A stretch of DNA of 64,000 nt from Hygrocybe punicea (GCA_963556145.1 OY744471.1:2783590-2847589); one strand, 5' to 3'; positions 24,213 through 35,456 are shown, counted from the first letter of the stretch. A program made the numbers and translations. The notes: generated by a model from the letters alone, not told the origin.

Positions 24213-25199
24213 GTGATAGTCACATGTGACCAGTCTAACTATATAAAACAAATTTATATCATATATGCTAAATTTTGAGCTGATCACAGGAGTCATGGTT
24301 ACATGTGACCACTTTTACTATATACAGATATATTAGCTATATAAGCAAAAATAAGCTAAACTTAGATGATGTACTGATATTTTTACTTAAAACATAACAT
24401 TCAATGTGATATTGCTGTATATATACATTATCTTATATGTTAATTGTAGATTTCAAGCAAAATCACTTATTGATGTTAGTAACAATTGTACAAATAAAAA
24501 TCTAATGAAAAAAGGGCTTTGTTCATGCCATATGCAACATTGGCCCCCTCACACAGCACAGCTGTCTTCATGTTATCATAGAGAAGTAAGGTTGAGCAAA
24601 TGTAAGTCAATTGTTATCATACTGTTTAAGGGGCAGTTGTGTTTGGCAATTGACTTGTTGCTCTCTGAACATTTCTTTTATGGCTGAGAATATTGCATGA
24701 TGATGTAGCACAGAAGAGATGACAGTAAGAGAGGAGATTGATAATGACTCAAGACACTCTACATAGTTTTATTTTATTCTAATTTATATATTGCAGAGGT
24801 GGGATAAAGTCAGGATAAGGCTGAGAATGATCTATGTTTTATGGTAGGATCCCGAGTGACCCAACTGGTTGGCTAGGTTGCCTTTTAAGGTTGAATTTAT
24901 GATAAAATATGTTATGATGTTGTATAAAATTGAGACATTAGAATTTGACATGCCAAGACTTGGCGAAGGCACAATCAGGTTGTTCTAAGTAGAGCAGATC
25001 TCCAAAATTAATGCAGAAATGAATTTAATTTAGAAGGGGGCCCATTCCAGATTTTGGGTTTATTGCACCATTTCAGGATGACAGAGCTTGAAGTTTTTTT
25101 CCAGGGTCTTAGTAGCCATTCGGCTTTGTCGATCAGAGTACTGCATATGGTGATAATCTATGTTTTTAGATTATTTAAATGCTATAGAAAGTCACCCAT
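24213..25199. repeat. AT-rich repeat, copy of 45480-46560
   Basis: About 24213-24800 matches 45480-46560, except that the latter contains an extra 460-bp MITE. The remainder up to the copia LTR shows no gene. Confidence 0.6.
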
Positions 25200-25444
25200 T
25201 GTTGGAAATAGTAGCTGAATAGTTGTGGAAAGGATTAGTAATCCATATCACATGACCCCGGAACTCAAACACACCTGTCCAATGAATAATGCTGAAGCGC
25301 AATAATTATTCTACTCACCACAAGAAACTTCTAGTAGATTTAGCTAGTAGTATAAAAAGCCCTCTCAGAGAGAGATACATACAATTCAATTCCACATAAA
25401 TATCTTAGCGGTCAACAACCACTGCACTACCATATATTCCAATA
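25200..25444 (+). repeat. 5' LTR of copia element 1
   Basis: The 245-bp LTR starts TGTTGGAAAT and ends TTCCAATA (ancestrally probably ...AACA). A TATA box lies in AGTATAAAAAGCCC near 25355. It is followed directly by the primer-binding site. The same LTR 3' half recurs at 61787-61923. Confidence 0.8.
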
Positions 25445-25459
25445 GGTTATGAGTCCTGA
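25445..25459 (+). promoter_or_regulatory. copia primer-binding site, half tRNA-iMet type
   Basis: GGTTATGAGTCC (GGTTATGAGCCC in copy 2 at 61924-61935) is complementary to the anticodon stem-loop of initiator tRNA-Met (GGGCTCATAACC). This is the priming mode of Drosophila copia and Ty5, not the tRNA 3' end. Confidence 0.7.
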
Positions 25460-25528
25460 ATGGCTGTAACGGAAACATGATCATGCACCTCCGAACATTG
25501 CACTACCACCTCATATACTAAGCTGACT

Positions 25529-26988
25529 ATGATGGACAAAGTCATGCACACATTGGGATCCTACCAGATTGAGTTATTTAAGGGGAACAATGCCGTGGAA
25601 GAGACAGATGTTAGCTGTGCTTCGGGATCTTGGGTTAGAGATGTACATCAATGTGGAATCAAAGGCCCCTGTTCCAGTGGATGCTTCCTGTCAAACACCA
25701 GCAGAATCCGATGCGATGCAGAAATGGTGTAACGGAGACACAAAGATGAGGATGCAGATCGAGCTTGCAATTGGCAATGTGGAAATGATACATATCATTG
25801 GCGTGCACATTGTACTGACCAAGGTGATGCAGAAATGGTGTGGCGGAGACACCAAGATGAGGACGCGGATTGAGCTCACAATTGGCAATGCGGAAATTAT
25901 ACATATCATTGGCATCCACATTGTACTAATCAATTGCTAAAGAAGGATTTGACATAATCGAGCACATATTGAAGCTCCGGAAACTGCAGGAGGAGCTCCA
26001 CTTGATGGGAAGCCTCATTTCTGATGAAGACTTCGTGATGATACTGGTATCCTCCTTACCAGAAAGTTGGAACTTGTATACATTGGTGCACTTAGGCTTG
26101 AAGAAGGATGGAATGTCACTGATGTCACATGAACTAGTCGCGATCCTATTAGAGGAAGACCGCAGGCACTGTGAGCGCAGTGGAGATCCTAACAACGTCG
26201 CTATGTACAGGAGGTTGACCAGAAAGTGTGATGGAAAGGGTAACAGAAAGCAGAAGGCAGCCAAATCCCAGACAGAATGTTTCAACTGCCACAAGAAAGG
26301 ACATATGGCAAAGGACTGATGGTCTAAAGGTGGCAGAAAAAAAGGGCAAGGGCCAAAAGGGAAAGGAAAGGGCGCCGGAAAGGGTGGAAACCACCAGAAC
26401 CAATCAAATCAAGCTGCGGACAATGTCAATAATATGTTACAGGACATAGCATATGCAGTGAATACAGACAATATTTCAAACTACGATTAGTTACTGGATT
26501 CCGGAACAACAAGTCACATCAGCAATTCCCATAATGCATTCATCACATACAAAACTCTGGATGAAGCTACCATTCAAGGACTAGGAAAGGTAATGGAATC
26601 ATTTTACACTTCACAGTGGACAGAAAGGACATACAGCATCAGCAACAAAATGTGCTACATGTACTGGAGTCATGGAACTCGCTACTATCACTGAGCCAAT
26701 TCGATGAAAGCGGTGGATGGGTTAACTTCCACAACGGAATATGCAGGCTCTATCTGAAGGAGAATAAACTTATCAGAACAGGCCAGAAAGATAGATGACT
26801 ATACCGTCTGAGTGCCCAAGGGCAATCCCACATGCCGGAAAAGGCAAATGTAGCCACGCCAAAGAAAATCTTGGGATGAATGGCACTGACTATATGGACA
26901 CATCGGAGTGAGTAGACTCAAGACCTAGCAGAGAAAGGGGTTAGTCACAGGTCTAGAAATCGATGAAGGAAGTATCCCTTCCTGTGAG
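25529..26988 (+). pseudogene. copia element 1: gag, zinc knuckle, protease, pre-integrase
   Basis: Gag starts at 25529, shifts frame near 25595, and carries a ~108-bp internal tandem duplication (about 25714-25930). Downstream are a Gag helical region (ISDEDFVMILVSSLPESW), a zinc knuckle CFNCHKKGHMAKD whose final Cys codon is now TGA, a basic Lys/Gly tail, the protease motif LLDSGTTSHIS preceded by TAG in place of a probable Trp codon, and the pre-integrase motif LYGHIGVSRLKTL. The element would encapsidate and copy its own RNA; this copy is inactive. It is broken at 26988 by an LTR insertion and continues at 29508. Confidence 0.85.
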
Positions 26989-27227
26989 TGTCACGACTAG
27001 CGGTCGTGTAATGGATCTGTGGGTCAAATAGTTGCACAATGTCAGCGGTAGCGAGGGTTTACGTTCAAGGGTCTTTTTATGGGAGTGATTGTATGTTTTG
27101 TGGAGGTAGGGTCTCAGGGATAAGGTTTGAGCGGTATGGAGGTTGTGAAGTTTGTTACGTCTAGTACAACTGCTAGGAGAAATACAAGAGGTCAAAGTTA
27201 AGGTAGGCTACGTGTAGCGTGATGTCT

Positions 27228-27605
27228 TTTATACCGTTCCCCCTCCTCTGCAGTACTAGTGATGCGTCGTAAGGATGACTCACTCTGTCGTGTTGGTGGG
27301 TCTACGTCTTCCCCGGCATCGAAGTGATTTGTGATCATGCCAGGCTGACACATGGATTCGTCATTAGATTCGTAAGCGTCTGGATACGCGTCATCATGGC
27401 TGTCTAGTTCTTCGTGAGGGTCTTTGCTGCCGTGTGATGTGTCGTTACTGCGGATTGTGGAGGGTCAGAACACCTTGAACATTGATAGGTGGGTTTCGGG
27501 ATCAGCGGTGATGGAGATTCGTTGTACTCCTTGGCATATCGTTATGAGGATAAATGCGTACACGACGATGATGGCAATGATAGCAGCAATAACTGACTGG
27601 GTCAT
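27228..27605 (-). pseudogene. Small single-pass membrane-protein frame in LTR A U3
   Basis: Starts ATG at 27603-27605 with a short N-terminus and one hydrophobic segment (IAAIIAIIVVYAFILITI). A basic stop-transfer-like residue cluster and a Ser/Asp/Glu/Pro-rich tail follow. One TGA at 27465-27467 interrupts it. It ends just before the LTR TATA box, in the sense orientation of the LTR. The LTR B copy aligns residue by residue. Function unknown. Confidence 0.5.
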
Positions 27606-27836
27606 GATTGGAGGGAGTGTGAGCGTGGATGATGAAAGTGGGGTGTCTTATTGTTCTGATGTGAATGATGAGAGTGGTCTGTGGTGTCCTGTGGGGGTCG
27701 GAGATTTCAACCTCCGCTCATGTGTTGCTCCCATGGGTTCGTTGATGAAGTGATAGAGGTTCCTTCCTGATTGGGAGTGGGTTTCTGTTTGGTATAAAGT
27801 GTGGTTGGATCCTTCGTCCCATCTCTCATCAATGCG

Positions 27837-29285
27837 ATGTTTCCCCACTTGTGCCATCGTCTCGTATTCTTCAAACGTTCTGTCCTCTTTAACCCGTCCC
27901 GCCCTGTCGCGGTTAATTGTATTATGCACAACTTCGCCTGCCGTCCCCCCGACTCTGATCAGGACTTGTATTGGGCTACTGGTCGTTGTTTCGCTTGCGG
28001 GAAGGCCAAACATCATATGGAGTGTTGCCACCTTGTTGCGCGCAACAAGAGGCTTCTGTGCAAGCTTCTGGCTGACCCGTTGATATGCAGTCTCTCCCTT
28101 TGGGCATGGAATCTCTCATATGGTCAATTCTACTTTCCCTACGACTCTTCCGCAGTCCCGCGTACATGCGAAACATCAGCGCGCCGCCCGCGACTTGCGC
28201 GACTTACGCCGATCGACGCACGCGTGACCGCGACATCTTCGCTGTATCTTAACCACACGACCCGGTCTTAAAACGCTGACACACGACTGTTAAACACGTC
28301 CTACACGTTCGGACACCGAGTCCGATACCAGAAATGTAATTCATCCGGTTTATCTTCGTCTTTTCGCCGACTTTCATGTGATATTCGCCGTTATTTCAAA
28401 TCCTTCGCTATTCCGTTCCCGTTTCGTCGCTTTCATGCGATATTTCGCTGCATTTCTATTTCACTCATCTACCCTTTCCCCCTATCCCTTTAGAATATAA
28501 AAAGTGCCCTGTAGTAGAAAATATGCGAAGAAGAACCCAGTTCTCCCCTCTCCACTAGTTTGCGGCTTAAGTTTTAAAAAGGATCTAGTCATTCTCACTC
28601 GAATCTGCATCTCTCCTCATCGCATACTCTCCACTATCGTGACCTAAGTCGTAGCGCAGAACCTCCGTCTCGTTGCGTCATCACCGCGTATCGCGCTGTC
28701 ATCTAGGACACCCAGCTAAGCCTTCCGATCCTTGTTTATCACTGCGTTGCGACATCGCGTTGTCTTGCGACTCTTCGCATTTGTTTATTTTATCGCGCAT
28801 ATTATCGCGCACTATCGCGTTATTGTTGGGAGTGTCCCCCAAGTCTCGTTTGCACCTTTGCGACGTTTTTCATCATTTATTATCTCTTTATCCAGGGTCA
28901 TAGACATGGAAACCATATCACCGTTCAGTAAGTTCTGTCTTTCTTGGGATGTTTGAGTATCGTTCTGATAGTTTTTATGATAGCGTTGGATGATGCATTC
29001 CCGCCCTCGGACTCCCTGTCTGAGGACTCAATGCCGTCGCTTGCGACGAAGGTTTCCTGGGGGTCCGACTCCGATGAGGACTTCTGGCCCAGGAATGCCT
29101 ATCTGGATACCGGGGCGCCCTTGGGGCTGTGTGAGTTTCAGCCTCGTCTTCCCTTCGGCATTGCTGACACGTTTAGGCGTAATTGCTGTGCAGCGATCGA
29201 ATGGGCATTGGAAGACCAGGTTCGTCAGCTCGTTGAAGAGGCCGTCCTCACAGAGGTGATTAAGGAGGAGTATCTCGATGAGTAG
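27837..29285 (+). pseudogene. Zinc-knuckle gene antisense in LTR A, split by an LTR
   Basis: Exon 1 is 27837-28080 plus 28925-28927 once the inserted LTR and one CCGT duplicate are discounted. The intron is 28928-28983 (GTAAGT...TAG). Exon 2 is 28984-29285. The product of about 182 residues has no stop: an N-terminal basic/aromatic part, DQDLYWATGRCFACGKAKHH..., a CX2CX4HX4C zinc knuckle, then KRLLCKLLADP, an acidic stretch and a C-terminal domain with LPFGIADTF and CAAIEWALEDQV. Exon 1 has exactly the same length (247 nt) as in LTR B. The zinc knuckle suggests nucleic-acid binding (inference). Confidence 0.65.
28081..28920 (+). repeat. Solo LTR C inside the zinc-knuckle gene
   Basis: An 840-bp LTR with matching ends TGATATG...CATATCA and a 4-bp duplication CCGT (28077-28080, 28921-28924). 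A TATA-like AATATAAAAAG lies near 28493. Its first ~345 bp recur inverted at 4423-4765. Confidence 0.85.
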
Positions 29286-29507
29286 ATGCTTCTTAGTTGT
29301 GATAGTTGTACTCCCTTTCTGGGAGTTGTAGTTGTAGTTCGGTCCAGTCTTGCCCCTTTAAGGGGCTTGTAAATGTAAAAGCCTTCCCCCGCTCCGCAGG
29401 GTGTGTGAGTCATAAGGGTTTGTCTGGCGATCTGTCGAAGATCGTCATGAAAATAAGTGGTATCTGAGGAAAAATGTATGGGGGTGATGTATTTTCATGA
29501 CAGTGAG

Positions 29508-30394
29508 GCTTGCATTGAGGCGAAGAAAGCTGTCCAGCCATTTTCTAAAGAGGCTGATGGATGATCAAAAGTTGCCAAAGAGTGGACTTTGAGCAACGTC
29601 TGGGGCCCAGCATGCATAGAGTCTATCAGAGGATCGAGATACTATATCTCATTCACAGATGATGCGGTACACACCATAACCACCTTATTCATGAAACGGA
29701 AAAGCCAGGTGACAGAACGCATCAAGGCTTACATTAACATGATCGAGAAGAAGTTCAATCGAAACCCTAAATATTTGCGGTTCGATAATGGAAAGGAACT
29801 TGTCAGCAAGGAAGTTGAGAGATGGGTAGTGCAGAAGGGAATTGTCATCAAAACAACAGCCCCTTACTCACCCTTGCAACATGGAATGGTGGAAAGATTT
29901 AATTGCACATTACTGGAGTTAGCTTGCACAATGTTGATTGCTAGAAACCTGCCCACATTCCTTTGGCCGGAAGCCGTTGCACAGGCAGCATACATTCAAA
30001 ACCAATCCCCCACCAAGGCTCTAGATGGAATGACTCTGCATGAAGCCTGGACTGGCAAGAAGCCAGAAGTATCACATTTCTGGGAGTTTGGATGCGATGT
30101 TGGAGTCTTATATCAAGGCAGAAAGAGATCGAAGCTGGCACCGCTATCAGCTAAGATGAAGTTCATAGGATTTGTGGAGTTGCAGAAGGCTATCCGATGC
30201 TATGATGCTGCAATATGGACTGTTAAAACATCATGGAATGTTGCATTTCACAAGGATGGGGCATTGCAGGAAGTCTGGATTGTATCCGACTAACCAAATT
30301 TGCAATTTGAGGGGGAGCCGAGTGAATCCGACGACTCGCAAACTCCAGAACCCACAATGGAATCACTGGAACCCACCAGAATGGCACTGGAAAG
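29508..30394 (+). pseudogene. copia element 1: integrase
   Basis: Continues the copia pol after LTR A. The DDE integrase core shows D in SFTDDAVHT, D in RFDNGKEL and E in GMVERFNCT, followed by the typical LPTFLWPEAVAQAAYIQNQSPT stretch (shown here only in part) and a GKKPEVSHFWEFGC region. A TGA in the ADG*SKV context (near 29560) and a TAA at 30291-30293 interrupt it. It is broken at 30394 by LTR B and resumes at 32035. Confidence 0.88.
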
Positions 30395-30580
30395 TGTCAT
30401 GAAAATAAGTCACCCCCATACATTTTTCCTCAGATACCACTTATTTTCATGACGATCTTCGACAGATCGCCAAACAAACCCTTACGACTCACACACCCTG
30501 CAGAGTGGGGGGGACATATACATTCACAAACCCCTGGAAGGGGCACCAGACCGGATACAAGTACAGATAATGCAACTACT

Positions 30581-31182
30581 CTATTCTACAGTAATCGCAT
30601 CTGAGACTGACGATCCTGACGCTTGCAGCTGGACATGCATGTCGTCCAGGAACCACTCAACCTCCCTCTCCAATGACCTCTCAATCGCTGCACGACAAAC
30701 CATCATAAACCTCGATGCTACCCCGAATGGCAGTGGGAAACCAGACTCACGATAAGTCAAGTCCCCGACCGGCTCCGGAGAAGGACCCCTCAGGTCCTCA
30801 GACGACAAGCCCCAGCTCACAGTAATCAGTGACAGTATCTCGGGGGACGACTCCTCCGACCTCCACGCATTATCCAATTCTAGAATAAGACTCAGTCAGA
30901 AGACCCCAGACAAATCCAGCAACCAAAGCACTCACGGTATGGGTCAGCCAGTAGCTGGCACAGAAGGACCTTGTGTACCTTAACCAGCGGGCAACACTCC
31001 GTGCGATGCCTCGCCTTCCCGCAAGCGAAACACTGACCCAAAGCCCAATAGAGATCCTGATCAGAAGCCGAGAGTTGAATGAGGTGGTGGAACATATAAC
31101 AATTAACCTTAACAACTGAGGTTGGGGGGAAGAGCGAAGAAGCCGTCAAGAAAGTGATATGGTGATAAGGGTGGAGACACAT
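30581..31182 (-). CDS. Zinc-knuckle protein gene, antisense in LTR B U3
   Basis: Two exons: 30936-31182 and 30581-30879, intron 30880-30935 (GTGAGT...TCTAG, 56 nt), 181 residues, no stop or frameshift. It has the motif DQDLYWALGQCFACGKARHR, completed as a CX2CX4HX4C knuckle, then LLCQLLADP, an acidic linker and a C-terminal domain (LPFGVASRF, CRAAIERSLEREVEWFLDD). It aligns along its whole length with the gene in LTR A, despite clear nucleotide divergence. Knuckles of this spacing bind single-stranded nucleic acid in retroelement Gag. Transcription would run antisense to the LTR. No promoter is recognised. Whether it is expressed is unknown. Confidence 0.65.
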
Positions 31183-31407
31183 CGCATTTCTGCAGGACAA
31201 GCATGCAGAAACCACCAAGCTTTATACACAACCAAGAAGACCCTACCACCAAGAACGACTCACCGACAACTGCCAGCAAGACCCGCACATGACCAGACGT
31301 TCAAACTCCACTTTCCATCAGACAACACCACTCTTCCCATCATTCACACAAAGACAATAGACGCCCCACTCTCACCATCACCACCCACGCCTGTCAAAGA
31401 CTGAATC

Positions 31408-31731
31408 ATGACACCGTCAATCACCGCCACTGTTATCGCTATCATTATTGTGTACGCGTTCCTCCTTGCAACAATAATCTGAGGAGTACGATGAATCCAT
31501 GGGGCGATCGACCCCGAGATCCCCCTATCGACGTTCGAGGCATTCCGGCCTCCCACGATCCACAGCAACGACATGTCACATGGCAGCGACAACAACAACG
31601 AGTCAGGCCGCCAAAGTGACACGTCCCCTTGTGAACCCACCCATGACACATCAGGCCAGGGCCACACAACTGTGGAACATGCCGACATGGCAGTTCCAGC
31701 GATGACGAACATAGGGCCGCAGCAAGGCTGA
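31408..31731 (+). pseudogene. Membrane-protein frame in LTR B U3
   Basis: The start MTPSITATVIAIIIVYAFLL gives one transmembrane segment. The tail is rich in Ser, Asp, His and Asn, ending at a TGA (31729-31731) 76 bp before the TATA box. Two in-frame TGAs (31480-31482 and 31492-31494) sit where copy A has CAA and CGA, consistent with CGA ancestors decayed on either strand. Function unknown. Confidence 0.5.
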
Positions 31732-32034
31732 CATGTCTACTCACAGGGCGACTAAGAGTGAGTCGATGCTCATATGACTCATAGAGGCTGCGGGAGGGGA
31801 CGAAGGGTATAAAAGACGTCGAGCAGGAAGCACATAGATCCCTAACTTGACCTCTTGTATTCCTCCTAGCAGTTGTACTAGATGTAACAAACTTCACAAA
31901 CTTCCTTACCGCTCAAACCTTATCCCTGAGACCCTACCTTACGACTAAAGACCCTTGAACGTAAACCCTCACTACCGCCAACATTGTGCAACCATTTGAC
32001 CCACGGATCCATCACACGACCGCTAGTCGTGACA

Positions 32035-32742
32035 GAAAGAGCTATTTGCAGACTGGAAAATGAAATAACATACCCACCAAGAGCAACACAAGGAGTCGAC
32101 CATGACTACTGACAGTTAAACAACCCACATGCACGACCAACACAACACGAGATACGTGAACCACTTGATGTACGAAGACCAACAGAATCATCCACAGCAA
32201 AACAAAAGGAAAATGTCAGCATGGAAACAACCATAGCATATGCATTCTTGAGCGCAATGCAGCAGGATAGCAGTCTCACCGACAAGGACCCATGGGATTT
32301 GAAGGAAGCCAGGTAAGCCATGGATTGGGAGAACTGGAAGGTAGCGATGAAAGAAGAATTTGATCAGCTACAAGAAATGAGCATTCAGAAACTCGTAGAC
32401 TTACCGGAGGGGTGGGAAGCCATCAGAAGCAAGTGGGTTTTCCACTGGAAATGCGACAAGACGGGTGCAATCACTAGCCACAAGGCCCGATTGGTAGCCC
32501 AGGGGTTTTTGCAGAAGCCCGGAGTGGATGTCAGCAAAACTGGAACATTGCTCCTGTGATGTGGTTCAAGATGTTACGGACATTGCTCACATATTCTGCA
32601 GTCAAGGATTGGGATATTCAGCAGATGGATATCAAAGGTGCATACCTTAACGGATGGGTGAAGGAAGAGCTGTACATGAAACAGCTGGTTGAGTTTGAGG
32701 ATGGAACCAGATGGGTTTGCTGCCTCATATGCCCTATATATG
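32035..32742 (+). pseudogene. copia element 1: reverse transcriptase, N-terminal part
   Basis: Typical copia RT entry motifs: W..A...E...L......L..LP.G (MDWENWKVAMKEEFDQLQEM), KWVFHWKCDKTG, KARLVAQGF, then after a frameshift near 32550 DIQQMDIKGAYLNG with the first catalytic Asp. It is cut at 32742 inside the codon run before YGLRQAG, where the 17.4-kb hAT insertion starts, and continues at 50194. Confidence 0.88.
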
Positions 32743-32809
32743 CAGTAGACCCAGTCGTTTTGGTTAACCCAATCACAGATATAGTTGCAAAATGTAGGTA
32801 CACATAGTG

Positions 32810-33125
32810 CAGTTGCTTGCTGGGGGGGTAGGTTAACCCAAAAGACAGCTCTTGCTGGAGAAATGTGATGTGGTAGGTTGACCCAGGTACAGCTCTTGCT
32901 GGTCATGGGTGGCTGCGTGGGTCTACCCAGTGCCAGGTCTGCCATGGGGTAGGTTAACCAAGGACAGCTATTCTGGGATGGTTGAGTTGACCCAGGTCCA
33001 GCTGTTCAAGCAATGTGGGTTAACCTGGCTGCAGCTATTGCTGCAGCACTGGGTTGACCATGGACCAGGTTGTGCTGCAGGCTTGGGTTGACCTGGGTCC
33101 AGCTGTTGCTGCAACATGTGCCCAT
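32810..33125 (+). repeat. Subterminal repeats of the hAT left end
   Basis: Five or more degenerate units of the form GGTTGACCCAGGTCCAGCT..TTGCTG. Inverted arrays of the same unit occur at 44955-45076 and 46645-46808. Such subterminal arrays commonly bind hAT transposase; that role is inferred here. Confidence 0.65.
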
Positions 33126-33129
33126 GTCA

Positions 33130-35362
33130 GTCCACCAGATTGAGCCACATTCCACTCTGCCTGTATGTATTTAATGTTGACAATATTGACGAAGCTCACA
33201 ACAGCTCAAGCCAATATTTATTCAGAAATGGCTGTATATATCAAGTAATGTTTCAATCTGTACTTTACATAAATGTACCATGTAATATAATTTGAATACA
33301 ATTATTAAATGCACAAGGAATAGCAAAATTACACAATTATTATTTTGACAATACACAATATCTTACTTTTACTATCAGCTATCAGCCATTACAGGAGTTA
33401 CTTATCCCCAATGATAATCTATGGCAAAACCAGCAACTACCCCACTTGGAATATTGCGCTTTTCCATTTAATATTGCTCAATTCTCTATTGGAATCAATA
33501 TATATATAACCTCACTATTACATACATTTAATGATTATTAAAATACCTAATTAAATAGTAAAGGGCAGGAGGCAGGTGAGATGAAGGTGGGTGGGTGTGA
33601 AGTGGGAGGAAGGGAGTGGGAGTGAGAGGAAGGTTGGTGTGGAGTGGGAGGAAGGTGGGAGTGGGAGTGGAGGAAGGTGGGAGTGGGAGTGGAGGAAGGT
33701 GGGAGTGGGAGTGGAGGAAGGTGGGAGTGGGAGTGGAGGAAGGTGGGAGTGGGAGAAGGGAGTGAGAGTGGGAGAAGTGGGAAGGTGAGAAGGCAGGAGG
33801 GAAGGGCAGCAGGGAGAGGGCGAGGGAGAGGGAGTAGGAGGAGGAGGAGGAGTGGGAGGAGAGTAGGATGTACATATCTGTTGCATTCCCCTCCATCTTC
33901 TTCATCTACATCTCTGCCATCCTCATCCCCGTCATTCCTGTTGCTGTCGTCCCCATCCCCATCATCCTTGTCCCTGCATTCCAGTCCCTGTAGTTCTCGT
34001 TCTCATCATTCCCCTCATTGTCATCATTATCCTCAGTGTCGTCATCATCCCATAGTCCTCATTGTCTGCTGGATTGTCGTCATCATCTCTATCGTCCTGT
34101 CATCCTCTCGCTGGCCATCTCTGTTGTCCTTATTGTCCCCTGGATGGTCATTGTCGTCTCTGTCATCCTGTCATCTCCTCGCTGGCCATCTCCATCCCCA
34201 TCGTCATCCCCTGGCTGGCTGTATGTGCCCTCATCATCCCTATCCTCATTGTTGCTGCTGTGGTTGTCTTGGCCATCTGTCTCGGTCATTGGTGCATCCT
34301 CATACCCGGCCTCGCGGCCTCATTTCTGTGGCCATTTTCATCAGCATCCATTCTGTTTGCTGGGGTGGCCGTGGCATTGTTTTCTGGGCTGGTGTTGGTT
34401 GTGGTTTCGGTTCACCTGTGTTTGTCATGGGTGTAACTGCAATCATTATAATCATTAGCATACAACTCACAAAAAAGAAATTACCTCGGGTGCTCTTCTG
34501 CACCCAATTTGTGTTGTTGAAAATGAGGAGTCCAACCAGCAGTGGCCGATTTCCCAAATACGTTCGAGTTGCCAAACATGGAAGTGTGGCTGAAGCTTTT
34601 GAATCTTCTTGCATGGACAACAAGGCATGTATACCCCAAGTGAGATCCTGAAAAGATGTAAATATAGTATACCTACTCTCATGTCAAATTTAGTATGGTA
34701 TTCGGCCCTGCATAAAGAGCTATTCACAATTTATTCCATTCCTCTGCCAGAATTGGCCCCTTAATGATTTGTCTTAAAAGTCTGAATTTAATCTAAGGAG
34801 TACTTGAATAAGTACTCATTGTGGTACACATAAGTGCCTGATTGTTGGTGGACCAGGACCTATGTTGCAGCCAGCAAATGCACAGAATTGTGCATTGTGG
34901 CTGACCCATCAACCGAAGTCCAAACTGCTGCACTTTGAACTTGTCAAAACTTTCTTGGCTACAACAGATATCTGGGACCACCAAGTACCAGGCACTGATT
35001 ATCAATACAATAGATACTTTACATCGTAGTTTCACAATTATTCTCATGAGCAATATTGGTAAAGTTGCACTTTAAGGGTCTGAAATTGGCAGGGAGGTAT
35101 AAATGAATCATGGATATCTCTCTATGTAGGCCATAATAAAATACAAAAGTTGGGGAGGATGTAGTTAGAGGCTAATTCTATCCCTACATGGTCTTAAATG
35201 TATTACACAGTTGTTGTGCTCCATGCAATTACACTGAGAAAAGTAAGATATTGGTTATGTATAAGGCAACTCGTGCCTGGGCAATTGGCAACCTCCGGCA
35301 TGGGTTCAAATTGTTGCGTACTCCATGATGTGTCCACAAGAATGGTGACAGCAACAACATCA
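33130..35362 (+). repeat. Left arm of a foldback structure inside the hAT insertion
   Basis: An AT-rich block, a G-rich minisatellite (33560-33880), then a C/T-rich stretch and a 3' part similar to 54340-54800. The first half recurs inverted at 43726-45076. Open frames through 33590-34650 are repeat artefacts. The arms are separated by the chromovirus insertion at 35368-43720. Confidence 0.6.
33600..33780. repeat. 22-bp purine-rich minisatellite
   Basis: About four exact or near-exact copies of GGAGGAAGGTGGGAGTGGGA plus GT within a purine-only tract of some 300 bp. The inverted counterpart is a pyrimidine tract at 44310-44520. Confidence 0.8.
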
Positions 35363-35456
35363 AGTAGTGTCATATCCATGCAACTCCAAAGGATTCCAAT
35401 GAACTCCGCTCCAGAATTTTCATCCGGAGCATGATCTCTCCTCTGCTCATGTGTGA

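Larger units (their letters stand above)
20290..24330. repeat. Large AT-rich inverted repeat centred near 21285
   Basis: The left arm (about 20290-21265) and right arm (about 21300-21824, resuming at 24213) are inverted copies. The left arm is interrupted by a solo gypsy LTR (20492-21028) and the right arm by a Mutator-like element (21825-24202). A third copy of the arm lies at 45077-45610. Recurrent words include TCACATGTGACC, ATATAACC and ATAAGCATCCAAATATGG. No coding capacity found. Confidence 0.65.
26989..29502 (-). mobile_element. Long solo LTR A with coding U3 (contains another solo LTR)
   Basis: Ends TGTCACGA...TCATGACA with a 5-bp duplication GTGAG (26984-26988, 29503-29507). Read on the minus strand it has LTR order: long U3, TATAAAAG (27226-27233), R-U5 and ...GTCGTGACA. 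Without the 840-bp LTR inserted at 28081-28920 it is about 1.67 kb, matching LTR B at 30395-32034. U3 holds an antisense zinc-knuckle gene and a sense membrane-protein frame. A 16-bp hairpin and a GATCT/AGATC hairpin lie next to the TGTCATGA end. No internal region is present, so solo LTR is the simplest reading. Confidence 0.8.
30395..32034 (+). mobile_element. Long solo LTR B with coding U3, 1640 bp
   Basis: Ends TGTCATGA...TCGTGACA with a 5-bp duplication GAAAG (30390-30394, 32035-32039). TATAAAAG at 31808-31815 leaves about 220 bp of R-U5. Immediately inside the left end, a 15-bp inverted repeat (GTCATGAAAATAAGT, 30396 onward, with its complement about 28 bp later) forms a hairpin, followed by GATCT-tcgac-AGATC. 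It lies in opposite orientation to LTR A and carries the same two U3 reading frames. Confidence 0.85.

Noticed and set aside
26989..32034. Reading LTRs A and B as Helitrons because of the subterminal hairpin
   Set aside because: They have TG...CA ends, 5-bp target duplications and LTR-like TATA placement, none of which fits Helitrons.
33590..34651. Long open frames (Gly/Glu/Ser-rich) over the purine/pyrimidine minisatellites
   Set aside because: They follow the repeat composition, occur on both strands and in several frames, and lack any domain.
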